A stretch of 63,959 bases of DNA from Lachnospiraceae bacterium (GCA_017445585.1 JAFSTX010000012.1:1-63959), one strand, 5' to 3'; positions 26,922 through 35,524 are shown, counted from the stretch's first letter. Notes: generated by a model not told the origin, from the letters alone. Translations and numbers: made by a program.

Positions 26922-29900
26922 ATGAAGATGAAACGCCTTTTGACAGTTATTCTTTCAGCTGTAATGACGCTCTCGCTTGTTACCGTAGCCAGGGCCGACG
27001 GCGACCGCTGCATATGCGGCGCGCCCGGCGGCGTTCATCTGGACGGATGCGACGGAACGCTGCAGACCTGGGAGACCTGGACCGATACGGCCACCCTTCC
27101 AAAGACCACAGGCTATTATGCCCTCGGTACGGACGTGACGGTGGACACTACGGTAGAAGTGACGGCGAACAATTCGGATATCTATCTGGATCTCAACGGC
27201 CATACCGTATCTTCCTCTACCCGCATCTATAACCTGGCCAAGGACGCCGCGGTCAGCCTGACAGTGCTCGACTCGACCGGCAGCGGCAGCGTGGTCATGA
27301 CAGACTACACCGGCGGCGGCACCTTTGCGGTTATCGGCAATAACGGCAATAAGACTCTCACTATCTACGGCGGCACTTTTGACGTTTCGGCAATAAGCGC
27401 CACCGGCGGCAGCGGAAGCTTTGTCAGGGCCACGTCCACAGGCACCTACACCTGCACGGTCAATATCCACGGCGGCACTGTCAGGGGAGGCTCTACGGGA
27501 ACCGACAGGCCGGGCGGAACCATCTATGTAAAGGGCGCGGGCAGCACGCTGAATATCACCGGCGGCAGCGTCACGGGCGGCTCCACCAAGAACGGCGGAA
27601 ACGTCTATGCGGACGGTGCTTCTGTCGTGATGAGCGGCGGCGAGGTGACCGGAGGGTCCGCAACGCTCGGCGGCAACGTCTATCTCATTAACGGCGCGTC
27701 GATGACGATGACCGGCGGCAGCATCACCGGCGGTTCGTGCACGGACGGCGGCGGAAATGTCCTTGTAAACGCTTCCTCGATGACGATGACCGGCGGCGTG
27801 ATCTCCGGCGGAAGCGCGCCCACCGGCGGAAATATCCGTATCCAGAACGCGGCCAGCACGCTGACCATGACCGGCGGCGAGATCTTCGGAGGAACGACGG
27901 AAGGCGGCTCTAATCCGCGCGGCGGAAACATACTTAACAACGCCGCTACGGTCATCATCTCCGGCGCGGCAAAGGTATATGACGGTGTCGGTAAGACCGA
28001 CGAATACGGCGACGGCAACATCTATACGATAGGCAGCGGTACCACGACCGCGGAGGACGGCTGTGTATTCTTCAGTTCTCACGATTACTGCATCTGCGGC
28101 AAGCCCGGCGGAGTGCATCTGGAGGGCTGCGACGGTACGGTCCACACCTGGACGGCCTGGACCGACAGCGCGAATTTCCCCTCGAGCTCAGGCTACTGGT
28201 ATCTGGATACCGACCTGACTCTTACGGCGATGACCAACATCAAAAAGACTGCGGACATATATATCGACCTCAACGGCCATACTGTTACCGGTCCGGAGGC
28301 CAGGATGATCCTGCTCAATGACGAAGACGTAAGTCTGACCATCATGGACTCCGAAGGAGGCGGAAGAGTGATCCCGAGGGGCAACGTCGGCGGAGCATTC
28401 GTACAGCTGGTCAACAAGGGAAACAAGACCCTGACGATCTACGGCGGGACCTATGACGCCTCAGCCGTAACGATATCATCCGGCAGAGGCGGGTCCCTTA
28501 TCTCCACGAACGCCAACACCCGTACAGCCACCGTCAATATCCACGGCGGCACGCTGATAGGAGGTACAGTCAGCGGGTCCTACAACGGCGGTACGATCTG
28601 CATGCAGATGGGATCGGGCACTTCATCGGTCCTCAACATGACCGGCGGAACGGTCACGGGCGGAAGTACCAGACAGCACGGCGGCAATATCGCCCTTGAA
28701 AAAGGCACGGTCATGAACATGAGCGGCGGCCTTGTCACGGGCGGAACCGCAGGCTACAACAATCCCTCAGGCGCCGCGGGCGGCAACATCGCCGTTCTGG
28801 GCGGGACCTTCAATATGACCGGCGGAAAGCTGGCTGACGGCAGGGCCTCGACCGGAGGCAATGTTTCGGTCACAGTGCTCGAGACCGTCCCCGGAACTGC
28901 AACGATATCCGGAGGTGAGATAGAAGGGGGCGTCGCGGACGAACGCGGCGGCAATATCTACAACAGCTCAGCCAGCGTCACAGTATCCGGACCTGCCCGG
29001 ATCCACGACGGTTATGCTTCGGTGTCTGGACTCAATATCCATACCTGGAACGATGGCGTGACCGACACGGAAGGGGCGGACAGCCAGCCTTATTTCACTA
29101 AATGGGACAAGGCCGACATGGGCGTGGCCATTGCCCTTAACGACGGCATAGACATAATGTTCTGTGTTGAAAATATCACCAACAATCCCGCCAGATACAG
29201 TATAGAATACAGCTTTGGCGGACAGGAAGGCACTGCTTCGATCAGAAGCGCCGAGAGCAATTCCGTAACGGTCGCCTCTGGCACTGCCGTGCAGATGACT
29301 GAGAGCGCAGTCGTTTCGTTCAGCTATCTCGGTGAGAAGATCCTTTCGTATCCTTTATCGGTGAAGGATTACTGTGACAGGCAGATCGCCTCCGATACGG
29401 CGGGAGAGAGCCTCAAGGCGCTTTGCAGGGCCGTGCTTACCTATGGCGAGGCCTCACAGCTGTACTTCGGCTCCAATACCGACTCGCTGCCTACTGCGGT
29501 CAACGCCGCGGAGGACCTTTCCGACCGGACGGCGGCCGGGATTGTCATTACGGATGCGCTCAACAAATATTCCGATGAAAGGACCGGTGCGCCGCTTGTC
29601 ACCGCGTACGCAACGCTCGCGCTTACCTCCAGGCCTCAGCTCGTATACAAGATCGAAGCGCTGCCAGGTGTTGACATGGACGAGCTCGATATATCCGTTT
29701 CCAGAGGCGGCGCCGTGATCCCGGAGGGCGAAGACCTTGAGATCACAAAAGACGGCTCATCCGCGGTCATCCGTGTAAAGGCGATCTACGTCACCGATCT
29801 GGACAGTGCATATACGCTGACGGTGAGCAGGGGCTCCGATTCCAGGAGCATCACCTATTCCGCGCTCAGCTACATCTTCCGTAAGCAAAGTACGGATAAC

Positions 29901-32069
29901 GCCGCGCTGGACTATGTCTGCCGCGCGCTCCATAACTACTACAACAAGGCTATGGCCTATTCACGCGGAGAGACCTGCATCTGCGGCGGCAAGAACGGCA
30001 CGCACCTTCCCGGATGCGACGGACAGGCCAGGACCTGGATGGCGTGGACGGATACGGCTTCGCTTCCTGTTGAGAGCGGATACTGGTATCTGGAAAATGA
30101 CGTCACCCTCGCGCAGACGGCGGTGGTCAGCAGCAATGCAGACATCTATCTGGATCTGGCGGGGCGGGTGGTCACTTCGCCTACCCGCGTATATGACCTC
30201 GCCAGGAGCTGTACTGCCTCGCTGACGGTACTCGATACGTCCGGGCGCGCCAGAGTCGTCATGAAGGACTATGCCGAGGGCGGAAGCTTCGCTGTCATTG
30301 GCAATACCGGCAACAAGACCCTTACTGTCTACGGCGGCACTTTTGACGCATCCGCCATCAATGCCGCGGGTAAGAACGGCGCCTTCGCCAGGGTCGGCTC
30401 CTCCAGCTCAGACAGTATTACCGCGCGCATCAATGTATACGGCGGAAAGATCATCGGAGGAACCGCCGAAAACGGCGGAGCGGTCTACCTGCAGAAGGAC
30501 GGCGCTCTCGAGATGACCGGCGGCGTGATCGAGGGCGGAAAAGCTGTCCTCGGCGGCAATATCTTCAATAACGGCGGTCAGGTCACCGTGTCCGGCGACG
30601 CGAAGGTACGGAACGGAGAGGCCTCCGATCTGGGATCGAATATCTACAGCCGCGGAGATACCTATACCGCGAACGTGACTGAGTCCTGCCTGTCGCTGTC
30701 CGGGACCGACGCCATCGGCCTGTATCCTGCGGAGACGCAGCTCCTCGTCGGTTACAGCAAGAAGAGCATCACGCCCACCGCGGATCAGCAAAGCGCCGGA
30801 ATACTGCTTGGAGGCGGAGCCTGCGAGGGCTTTTATGACGACATCTATGTAACCACCACAGCATTTGAAGACTCGGAAGGCAACAGATATTTCCACGTTG
30901 CGACCGATCTTAGCTGGGGCGGCATGGCCGATTCGAATAATCTGACCACTTCAAAGGGCGTTGCGGACATGGTGCGCAGAGTCCTGCGCGACGAACTTGG
31001 AATAGATCCCGAGCTCGTGACGGTGGGCGGCATCCATAACCACAGCCAGGTAAACTACAGCTCCGACGAGGCTCCTAATGCACAGTGGCGCGAACAGGTG
31101 CTGCTGCCTCAGGTGGTGGCCTCAGCTCAGGAAGCCATAGCGGACCTCGCTCCCGCAACGGTCTCTACCGGTTCTACCGAAACCCAGAACCTGACCTTCG
31201 TGCGCAGGTATATCGGCAGCGACGGAAAGCTCTATGACAGCCAGACAGGCTCGCCGACCGACCCCTCCGTTACGCTTACGCACGAAAAGGAAGCGGATGA
31301 AGAGATACAGATGGTCAGGATCGACAGAGACGGCAAGTCTACCATACTCATGGTCAACTGGCAGTCGCACGCGACTATGGTCTCCAGCAAGGGTACATAC
31401 GTCTGCGCTGATTTCGTCGGCCCGCTTCGCGACAAGGTAGAGAACGACCTCGGCGTGAGCTGCGTGTTCTTCCAGGGCGCCTGCGGCAACCTGGCGCCGA
31501 CCAGTTTTATTGCAGGCGACGGCCCTTATTCCTCGTTGCGTGGCTGGATAGCAGCGCAGAACCTCGGCCGTGCCGTGGCGCAGTACGTAGTGGACGCCTA
31601 TAACTCGGGCACCTGCTTTGCCTCAGCCCGGACAGGACTTATCAGGCGGCTTCAGTACAACATGACCGCCCAGGTCAACAAGCCTTCCGAAGAAGATTAT
31701 CAGAAGGCTCTGCAAGGTGAGTTCTGGCCGGAGCGCCTCAACAACACGTATATCGACAACTACAGAGCTCCGTCATACAAGGACCTTGAACTCAACGCCG
31801 TCTCGATCGGCGACGTGGCCTTCGTTACCCTGCCTACCGAGTTCTGCGATACGTTAGGCGAGGCGATCAAGGACGGTTCGCCGTTTGCGACGACGGTCCT
31901 GCTCGGTTATACCTGCAGCAAGGGCAGATATATGCAGGATCTGGCTTCCGTTCCCAACGGCGGCTATGAAGTGTATTATTCCTGGTTCGTACCGGGCACG
32001 GGCGAGGCAGCGGTAGAGTATTATCTCAATACGCTTGGCACGTTCTATCCCGTAAGAGCCGGAAAATAA
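26922..32069 (+). CDS. giant secreted protein: three CxCG modules fused to a ceramidase-fold domain
   Basis: 1715 residues. Cleavable signal peptide (ILSAVMTLSLVTVARADG). Knuckles start at residues 30, 390 and 1019, each with beta-helix rungs. Residues about 720-1010 form a separate domain shared with the C terminus of the 1002-aa protein at 32,193 (KDYCDRQI, AVLTYGEASQLYF, ITYSALSYI motifs). Residues about 1274-1715 are a ceramidase-fold domain (SITPTADQQSAG, GGIHNHSQVNYSS, NWQSHATMV, GACGNLAPTS), very similar to lipoprotein A, again with Ala for the expected catalytic Ser. No sorting signal or C-terminal anchor seen. This fusion ties the repeat modules to the hydrolase family of the upstream operon. 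Confidence 0.8.
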   Translation: MKMKRLLTVILSAVMTLSLVTVARADGDRCICGAPGGVHLDGCDGTLQTWETWTDTATLPKTTGYYALGTDVTVDTTVEVTANNSDIYLDLNGHTVSSSTRIYNLAKDAAVSLTVLDSTGSGSVVMTDYTGGGTFAVIGNNGNKTLTIYGGTFDVSAISATGGSGSFVRATSTGTYTCTVNIHGGTVRGGSTGTDRPGGTIYVKGAGSTLNITGGSVTGGSTKNGGNVYADGASVVMSGGEVTGGSATLGGNVYLINGASMTMTGGSITGGSCTDGGGNVLVNASSMTMTGGVISGGSAPTGGNIRIQNAASTLTMTGGEIFGGTTEGGSNPRGGNILNNAATVIISGAAKVYDGVGKTDEYGDGNIYTIGSGTTTAEDGCVFFSSHDYCICGKPGGVHLEGCDGTVHTWTAWTDSANFPSSSGYWYLDTDLTLTAMTNIKKTADIYIDLNGHTVTGPEARMILLNDEDVSLTIMDSEGGGRVIPRGNVGGAFVQLVNKGNKTLTIYGGTYDASAVTISSGRGGSLISTNANTRTATVNIHGGTLIGGTVSGSYNGGTICMQMGSGTSSVLNMTGGTVTGGSTRQHGGNIALEKGTVMNMSGGLVTGGTAGYNNPSGAAGGNIAVLGGTFNMTGGKLADGRASTGGNVSVTVLETVPGTATISGGEIEGGVADERGGNIYNSSASVTVSGPARIHDGYASVSGLNIHTWNDGVTDTEGADSQPYFTKWDKADMGVAIALNDGIDIMFCVENITNNPARYSIEYSFGGQEGTASIRSAESNSVTVASGTAVQMTESAVVSFSYLGEKILSYPLSVKDYCDRQIASDTAGESLKALCRAVLTYGEASQLYFGSNTDSLPTAVNAAEDLSDRTAAGIVITDALNKYSDERTGAPLVTAYATLALTSRPQLVYKIEALPGVDMDELDISVSRGGAVIPEGEDLEITKDGSSAVIRVKAIYVTDLDSAYTLTVSRGSDSRSITYSALSYIFRKQSTDNAALDYVCRALHNYYNKAMAYSRGETCICGGKNGTHLPGCDGQARTWMAWTDTASLPVESGYWYLENDVTLAQTAVVSSNADIYLDLAGRVVTSPTRVYDLARSCTASLTVLDTSGRARVVMKDYAEGGSFAVIGNTGNKTLTVYGGTFDASAINAAGKNGAFARVGSSSSDSITARINVYGGKIIGGTAENGGAVYLQKDGALEMTGGVIEGGKAVLGGNIFNNGGQVTVSGDAKVRNGEASDLGSNIYSRGDTYTANVTESCLSLSGTDAIGLYPAETQLLVGYSKKSITPTADQQSAGILLGGGACEGFYDDIYVTTTAFEDSEGNRYFHVATDLSWGGMADSNNLTTSKGVADMVRRVLRDELGIDPELVTVGGIHNHSQVNYSSDEAPNAQWREQVLLPQVVASAQEAIADLAPATVSTGSTETQNLTFVRRYIGSDGKLYDSQTGSPTDPSVTLTHEKEADEEIQMVRIDRDGKSTILMVNWQSHATMVSSKGTYVCADFVGPLRDKVENDLGVSCVFFQGACGNLAPTSFIAGDGPYSSLRGWIAAQNLGRAVAQYVVDAYNSGTCFASARTGLIRRLQYNMTAQVNKPSEEDYQKALQGEFWPERLNNTYIDNYRAPSYKDLELNAVSIGDVAFVTLPTEFCDTLGEAIKDGSPFATTVLLGYTCSKGRYMQDLASVPNGGYEVYYSWFVPGTGEAAVEYYLNTLGTFYPVRAGK
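27008..27058 (+). repeat. 51-bp segment shared with 32285-32335
   Basis: 50 of 51 bases are identical between the first knuckles of the 1715-aa and 1002-aa genes, covering the CICG...VHLDGCDG coding stretch. Confidence 0.9.
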
Positions 32070-32192
32070 GCTGGCGGGAGGTTGTCAGCTCCTTCCCATC
32101 GCCCGGAAACTGCGGCCTCGGTACCTGTGTTACGTATTCAGCGACTACGGTAGTTAATATGTATTGGAATACAGTTTTTCTAGGAGGTTATT

Positions 32193-35100
32193 ATGAAGAT
32201 CAGACGCATTTTAACGATCGTTCTGTCTCTGGTGATGGTGTTTTCCATCATCACGCCCGCACAGGCGGACGGAACGGAGACCCACTGCATATGCGGCTCG
32301 CCCGGCGGCGTTCATCTGGACGGATGCGACGGAACGGAGCAGACGTGGACAGCGTGGACAAATACGGCGTCGCTGCCGCAGAGTGGATACTACTATCTGG
32401 ATTGTGAGGTGACAGTTAGCTCCAGGACTTCACTTACAGGAAATCTGTTCATCGATCTTAACGGTAAAACGATAACAAGTACCAGCGGAAACGGAATCTT
32501 CCTGATCAGTGCTAACAGCTACTCATTGACTTTGCTGGATTCCGCCGGAAACGGGACAGTTACGATGAGCGGTACAGGCGAAATGCCGGGTCTTGTTCTG
32601 CTTGCGAACGGAGGACAGAAGATTCTGAATATCTATGGAGGGACGTACGATGCATCCGGAGCAACGGGAACTAAGACCAGCGGTGCTTATGCTGCCGTGA
32701 TAAGGACCTATAACGCTACTAATGCGACCTGTACAGTAAATATGTATGGCGGCGAGATCATCGGAGGAACGTACGGCACTAACAGTGATGCTGCCGGTGT
32801 CATGAATCTGTGTTCCGGTTCAACGCTGAATATGTACGGAGGAACCATCAGAGACGGCAAAGCAAGTCACAAGGGAGGGAATATTCATGCTGTGGCCGGT
32901 TCTGCCATTAATTTGTATGGCGGTGAGATAAGCGGTGGAACAGCAGCGCAAACCGCAGGCGGCAACATAATCGTAACAGGTACCGGCGCCTCGATGACCA
33001 TGAGCGGCGGATCGGTCAACGGCGGCTCATCCAATGCGGGTGGTAATATCGCTGTTACCTTAGGCGGATCCCTGACCATGACGGGAGGCAGCATATCCGA
33101 AGGTGCCGCCGACTCAGGCAACGGAAAGGGCGGCAATATCTACAATTCCGGCGGCACGCTCACCGTATCGGGAACCGCCAGGATCTTTGACGGCGAAGGA
33201 ATAAGCGACGGTAACGGTGACGGCAATGTATACACCACTAACAGCGGAACTACCGATATAGCGGACGGCTGTGCTTATTTCTCCAGCAGTGACAGATGTA
33301 TATGCGGCGTGAACGTCACCGGCGGCAGCCACCTTCCCGGCTGTGACGGAACGGTCTACTCTGACTGGGTAGCGGCGACATCCCTGCCGAACACCACGGG
33401 CAGGTATTATCTCGACGCGGACGTGACTGTAGGTACCACTATCAATCTCAACGCGGGACAGAAGATCGTTCTAGATCTGAACGGGCATACGGTCACGAGC
33501 ACCTGTGACAACAGGCTTTTCATCATCAATAATTCCAATGTCGAGCTTACGATACTTGATTCCGCCGGCGGTGGCAGGGTCATTCTTGGCGGAACCAACG
33601 GCGGCGCGCTTGCGCATATGGCCAATTCCGGAAACAAGGTCCTGACTTTTTACGGCGGTACGATCGACGCGTCCGGAGTGACTGTTTCCGGTAACCGTGG
33701 CGGCGCGATCGTCAGTACAAAGGGCAATACGGGTACTGCCACCATCAATATCCATGGCGGTACGCTTATCGGCGGCAAGGCCAACACGAGCTATAACGGC
33801 GGCGCAATAAGTCTGGAAGACACCGTGGATGCGGCATCGTCGACCCTGAATATGACCGGCGGCACAATCACCGGCGGCGAAACAGGAAAGCACGGCGGCA
33901 ACATCTATCTTGGCAGCAGGGCAACGATGAATATGAGCGGCGGCCTTATCACCGGCGGCGAAGCAGGAAAGAACAACCCCTCCGGTGCGGTGGGCGGAAA
34001 CATTCTGGTGCAGGGCGCTACGTTCGTGATGACCGGCGGTGAGATATCCGAAGGCAGGGCGCCCAGCGGCGGTAATATCGGTGTAGCTGTCAATCCGGAT
34101 GCGGGCAATCAGGCGGCGACTGTCACGATCAGCGGCGGAAGCATCTATAACGGCGATGCGTATCTGAACGGAACCGAAGGCGGCAGGGGTGGCAATATCT
34201 ACAATTCAGGCTGCTCCGTAACGATCTCCGGCTCGGCAAAAGTCTATGACGGACTGTCAGATTACCTGGGAAACAATATCTGTGACAATAACGCAACGAC
34301 CGTAGGTGCAGACAACCCCGATCTGGTATTCTTCAGCGGCGGCTTCAGCGCGGCACTCGTTCTGGCCGACAGCATCGGGATCCGCTTTGCGGTGAACGGC
34401 CTCAGTGCGAAGCGCGCCGCAAATTACTATGTAACATATTCCTACAAGGGCGAGACCAATACCGTCGCCTGCACTGCCGTGGATAATGCCTTTGACATCG
34501 CGCAGTGCACCGCTGTCGAGATGACCGAGCCCGTAGAGATCACTGTCAGCTACAGCAATGAGAGCGGCTCGAACATCGAGCAGGTGTTCACGACTTCCGC
34601 AGGCGGATTTACGGTCAAGGATTACTGCGATACGCAGCTCGGCAGTTCGGGTATTTCATCGGAGCTTGCCGATCTTTGCACCGCAGTCCTCACCTATGGC
34701 GAGGCGGCTCAGAGATTCTTCAACAAGACCGGAGAGCTCCCTACCTCGACGAATCCCGCTGCCGATCTGAGCGGCCTGTCCGCTCCCGGAACAGATAAGA
34801 ACGTCTTTGCGACCTCCGGTTCCGTCAGCGGTATTACCGCAAGCGTGACTCTGGCTCTGACTTCGGTGCCGACACTGGTGTTCAAGGTCAAGGGCTCCGG
34901 CCTCGATTCGATAAACGTTTCCGCGGCCTCGGGCGCTGACTCCGTTGCCATCGCCCCCGTGATAAGCGGAGAGGAAATGAGGATAGAAATCACCGGTATC
35001 TATCCGACGCTGTTTGACAAGGAGTTCACGCTTACAATAGCCGGCGGCTCTGAGACCCGCACGATATCCTATTCGGCGCTTTCCTATATCTGCCGCAAAT

Positions 35101-35201
35101 GGGATACGAACAACGCCGATCTGAAGTATGTGTGCCAGGCCCTTTACAACTACTATCTGACGGCGACTGCCTACGAGGCAAGCGTCAGCGCGCAGCCTTA
35201 A
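32193..35201 (+). CDS. secreted protein with two CxCG-knuckle / beta-helix modules and a shared C-terminal domain
   Basis: 1002 residues. AGGAGGTTATT precedes the ATG. Signal peptide (IVLSLVMVFSIITPAQADG), nearly parallel to that of the 1715-aa protein. Knuckles start at residues 32 and 369 (CICGSPGGVHLDGCDG; CICGVNVTGGSHLPGCDG), each followed by glycine-rich rungs. The second knuckle lacks the clear W-x2-W. Residues about 715-1002 are a globular domain homologous to the middle domain of the 1715-aa protein (VKDYCDTQL, TAVLTYGEAAQRFF, ISYSALSYICRKWD). No anchor or sorting motif is visible. Two microprotein genes follow within 150 bp, probably in the same transcript. Confidence 0.8.
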   Translation: MKIRRILTIVLSLVMVFSIITPAQADGTETHCICGSPGGVHLDGCDGTEQTWTAWTNTASLPQSGYYYLDCEVTVSSRTSLTGNLFIDLNGKTITSTSGNGIFLISANSYSLTLLDSAGNGTVTMSGTGEMPGLVLLANGGQKILNIYGGTYDASGATGTKTSGAYAAVIRTYNATNATCTVNMYGGEIIGGTYGTNSDAAGVMNLCSGSTLNMYGGTIRDGKASHKGGNIHAVAGSAINLYGGEISGGTAAQTAGGNIIVTGTGASMTMSGGSVNGGSSNAGGNIAVTLGGSLTMTGGSISEGAADSGNGKGGNIYNSGGTLTVSGTARIFDGEGISDGNGDGNVYTTNSGTTDIADGCAYFSSSDRCICGVNVTGGSHLPGCDGTVYSDWVAATSLPNTTGRYYLDADVTVGTTINLNAGQKIVLDLNGHTVTSTCDNRLFIINNSNVELTILDSAGGGRVILGGTNGGALAHMANSGNKVLTFYGGTIDASGVTVSGNRGGAIVSTKGNTGTATINIHGGTLIGGKANTSYNGGAISLEDTVDAASSTLNMTGGTITGGETGKHGGNIYLGSRATMNMSGGLITGGEAGKNNPSGAVGGNILVQGATFVMTGGEISEGRAPSGGNIGVAVNPDAGNQAATVTISGGSIYNGDAYLNGTEGGRGGNIYNSGCSVTISGSAKVYDGLSDYLGNNICDNNATTVGADNPDLVFFSGGFSAALVLADSIGIRFAVNGLSAKRAANYYVTYSYKGETNTVACTAVDNAFDIAQCTAVEMTEPVEITVSYSNESGSNIEQVFTTSAGGFTVKDYCDTQLGSSGISSELADLCTAVLTYGEAAQRFFNKTGELPTSTNPAADLSGLSAPGTDKNVFATSGSVSGITASVTLALTSVPTLVFKVKGSGLDSINVSAASGADSVAIAPVISGEEMRIEITGIYPTLFDKEFTLTIAGGSETRTISYSALSYICRKWDTNNADLKYVCQALYNYYLTATAYEASVSAQP

Positions 35202-35214
35202 GGAGGATGGACCG

Positions 35215-35325
35215 ATGAAAGAATATCTGTACGAAAGACCGGAGCTGATCGTTCTGTCTTATTATACGGACGTCGTCTGCCAGTCCGACGGTAATGTGGA
35301 CCTCGATGAAGACGATCTTGGCTGA
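35215..35325 (+). CDS. acidic microprotein 1 (36 aa)
   Basis: Begins MKEYLYERPELIVLSYY and ends CQSDGNVDLDEDDLG. A perfect AAGGAGG lies 8-9 nt before the ATG, 13 bp after the preceding stop. It has no signal peptide or hydrophobic helix of membrane length. It is clearly paralogous to the next microprotein: shared K-[ED]-Y, P-E-[LV]-[IV], [VI]-[VI]-C-Q-S-[DE], and an acidic D-L-[DE]-x-D-x-L tail. Two paralogs with good ribosome sites in a row make chance ORFs unlikely. Possible roles: peptide signal, ribosomally made peptide precursor (single Cys at 22), or export partner of the large secreted proteins; none is demonstrated. Confidence 0.7.
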   Translation: MKEYLYERPELIVLSYYTDVVCQSDGNVDLDEDDLG

Positions 35326-35344
35326 TGCTAAGGAGGGCTTTTCC

Positions 35345-35461
35345 TTGAAAGATTACGAATTTAAGGAACCGGAGGTCGTTTTGCCGTTCGGCTTCCCTGA
35401 AGGGATCATCTGCCAGTCTGAACTGGAGGGTATCGATCTCGAAGACGACGAACTTGACTGA
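35345..35461 (+). CDS. acidic microprotein 2 (38 aa)
   Basis: TTG start with AGGAGGG (35331-35337) 7 nt upstream. The product reads (M)KDYEFKEPEVVLPFGFP then GIICQSELEGIDLEDDELD. It aligns over its whole length with microprotein 1, with conservative changes (Ile/Val, Asp/Glu) and the invariant CQS. A 13-bp-stem hairpin follows 8 bp after the stop. Neither gene is adjacent to a recognisable peptide-modifying enzyme or exporter. Function unknown. Confidence 0.65.
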   Translation: MKDYEFKEPEVVLPFGFPEGIICQSELEGIDLEDDELD

Positions 35462-35468
35462 TGAAATC

Positions 35469-35503
35469 GGGGCTGTCATACTGTGCTGCGGTGTGACAGC
35501 CCC
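35469..35503 (+). other. strong hairpin without T run after the microprotein genes
   Basis: GGGGCTGTCA (35469-35478) pairs perfectly with TGACAGCCCC (35494-35503), extended by three inner pairs including one T-G wobble; 9-nt loop. It is followed by AAAAACAGG, not T residues, so it is not a canonical intrinsic terminator. It could be a processing or stability element separating the surface-protein genes from the PHP gene. Confidence 0.6.
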
Positions 35504-35524
35504 AAAAACAGGAGGTTGGCGTAA

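Larger units (their letters stand above)
20877..33350 (+). repeat. eleven CxCG ... H ... GCDG knuckle repeats across four genes
   Basis: The knuckle C-[IV]-C-G-x(n)-H-x2-G-C-D-G is encoded at 20877-20930; 21960-22007, 22842-22892, 23709-23756, 24573-24620 and 25761-25808; 27009-27056, 28089-28136 and 29976-30023; 32286-32333 and 33297-33350. In ten copies it is followed within about 5-10 residues by an aromatic W-x2-W block (for example TWTAWTD, YAWRPWTE). It then leads to SG[YR]YYL, DVT, and LDLNGHTV before the beta-helix rungs. Invariant: three Cys, one His, and the Gly-Cys-Asp-Gly end. The pattern looks like a CCHC-type metal site or a redox/disulfide knuckle; I recognise no established domain name. 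Confidence 0.85.

Noticed and set aside
32159-32407. Small frame starting just before the 1002-aa gene
   Set aside because: Out of frame with the signal peptide and knuckle motifs and mostly overlapping the real gene, which has its own AGGAGG and ATG.
20877-33350. Possible CRISPR-like array suggested by regularly recurring short DNA repeats
   Set aside because: The repeats are in frame, encode conserved protein motifs, vary at synonymous sites and are spaced 850-1900 bp apart.
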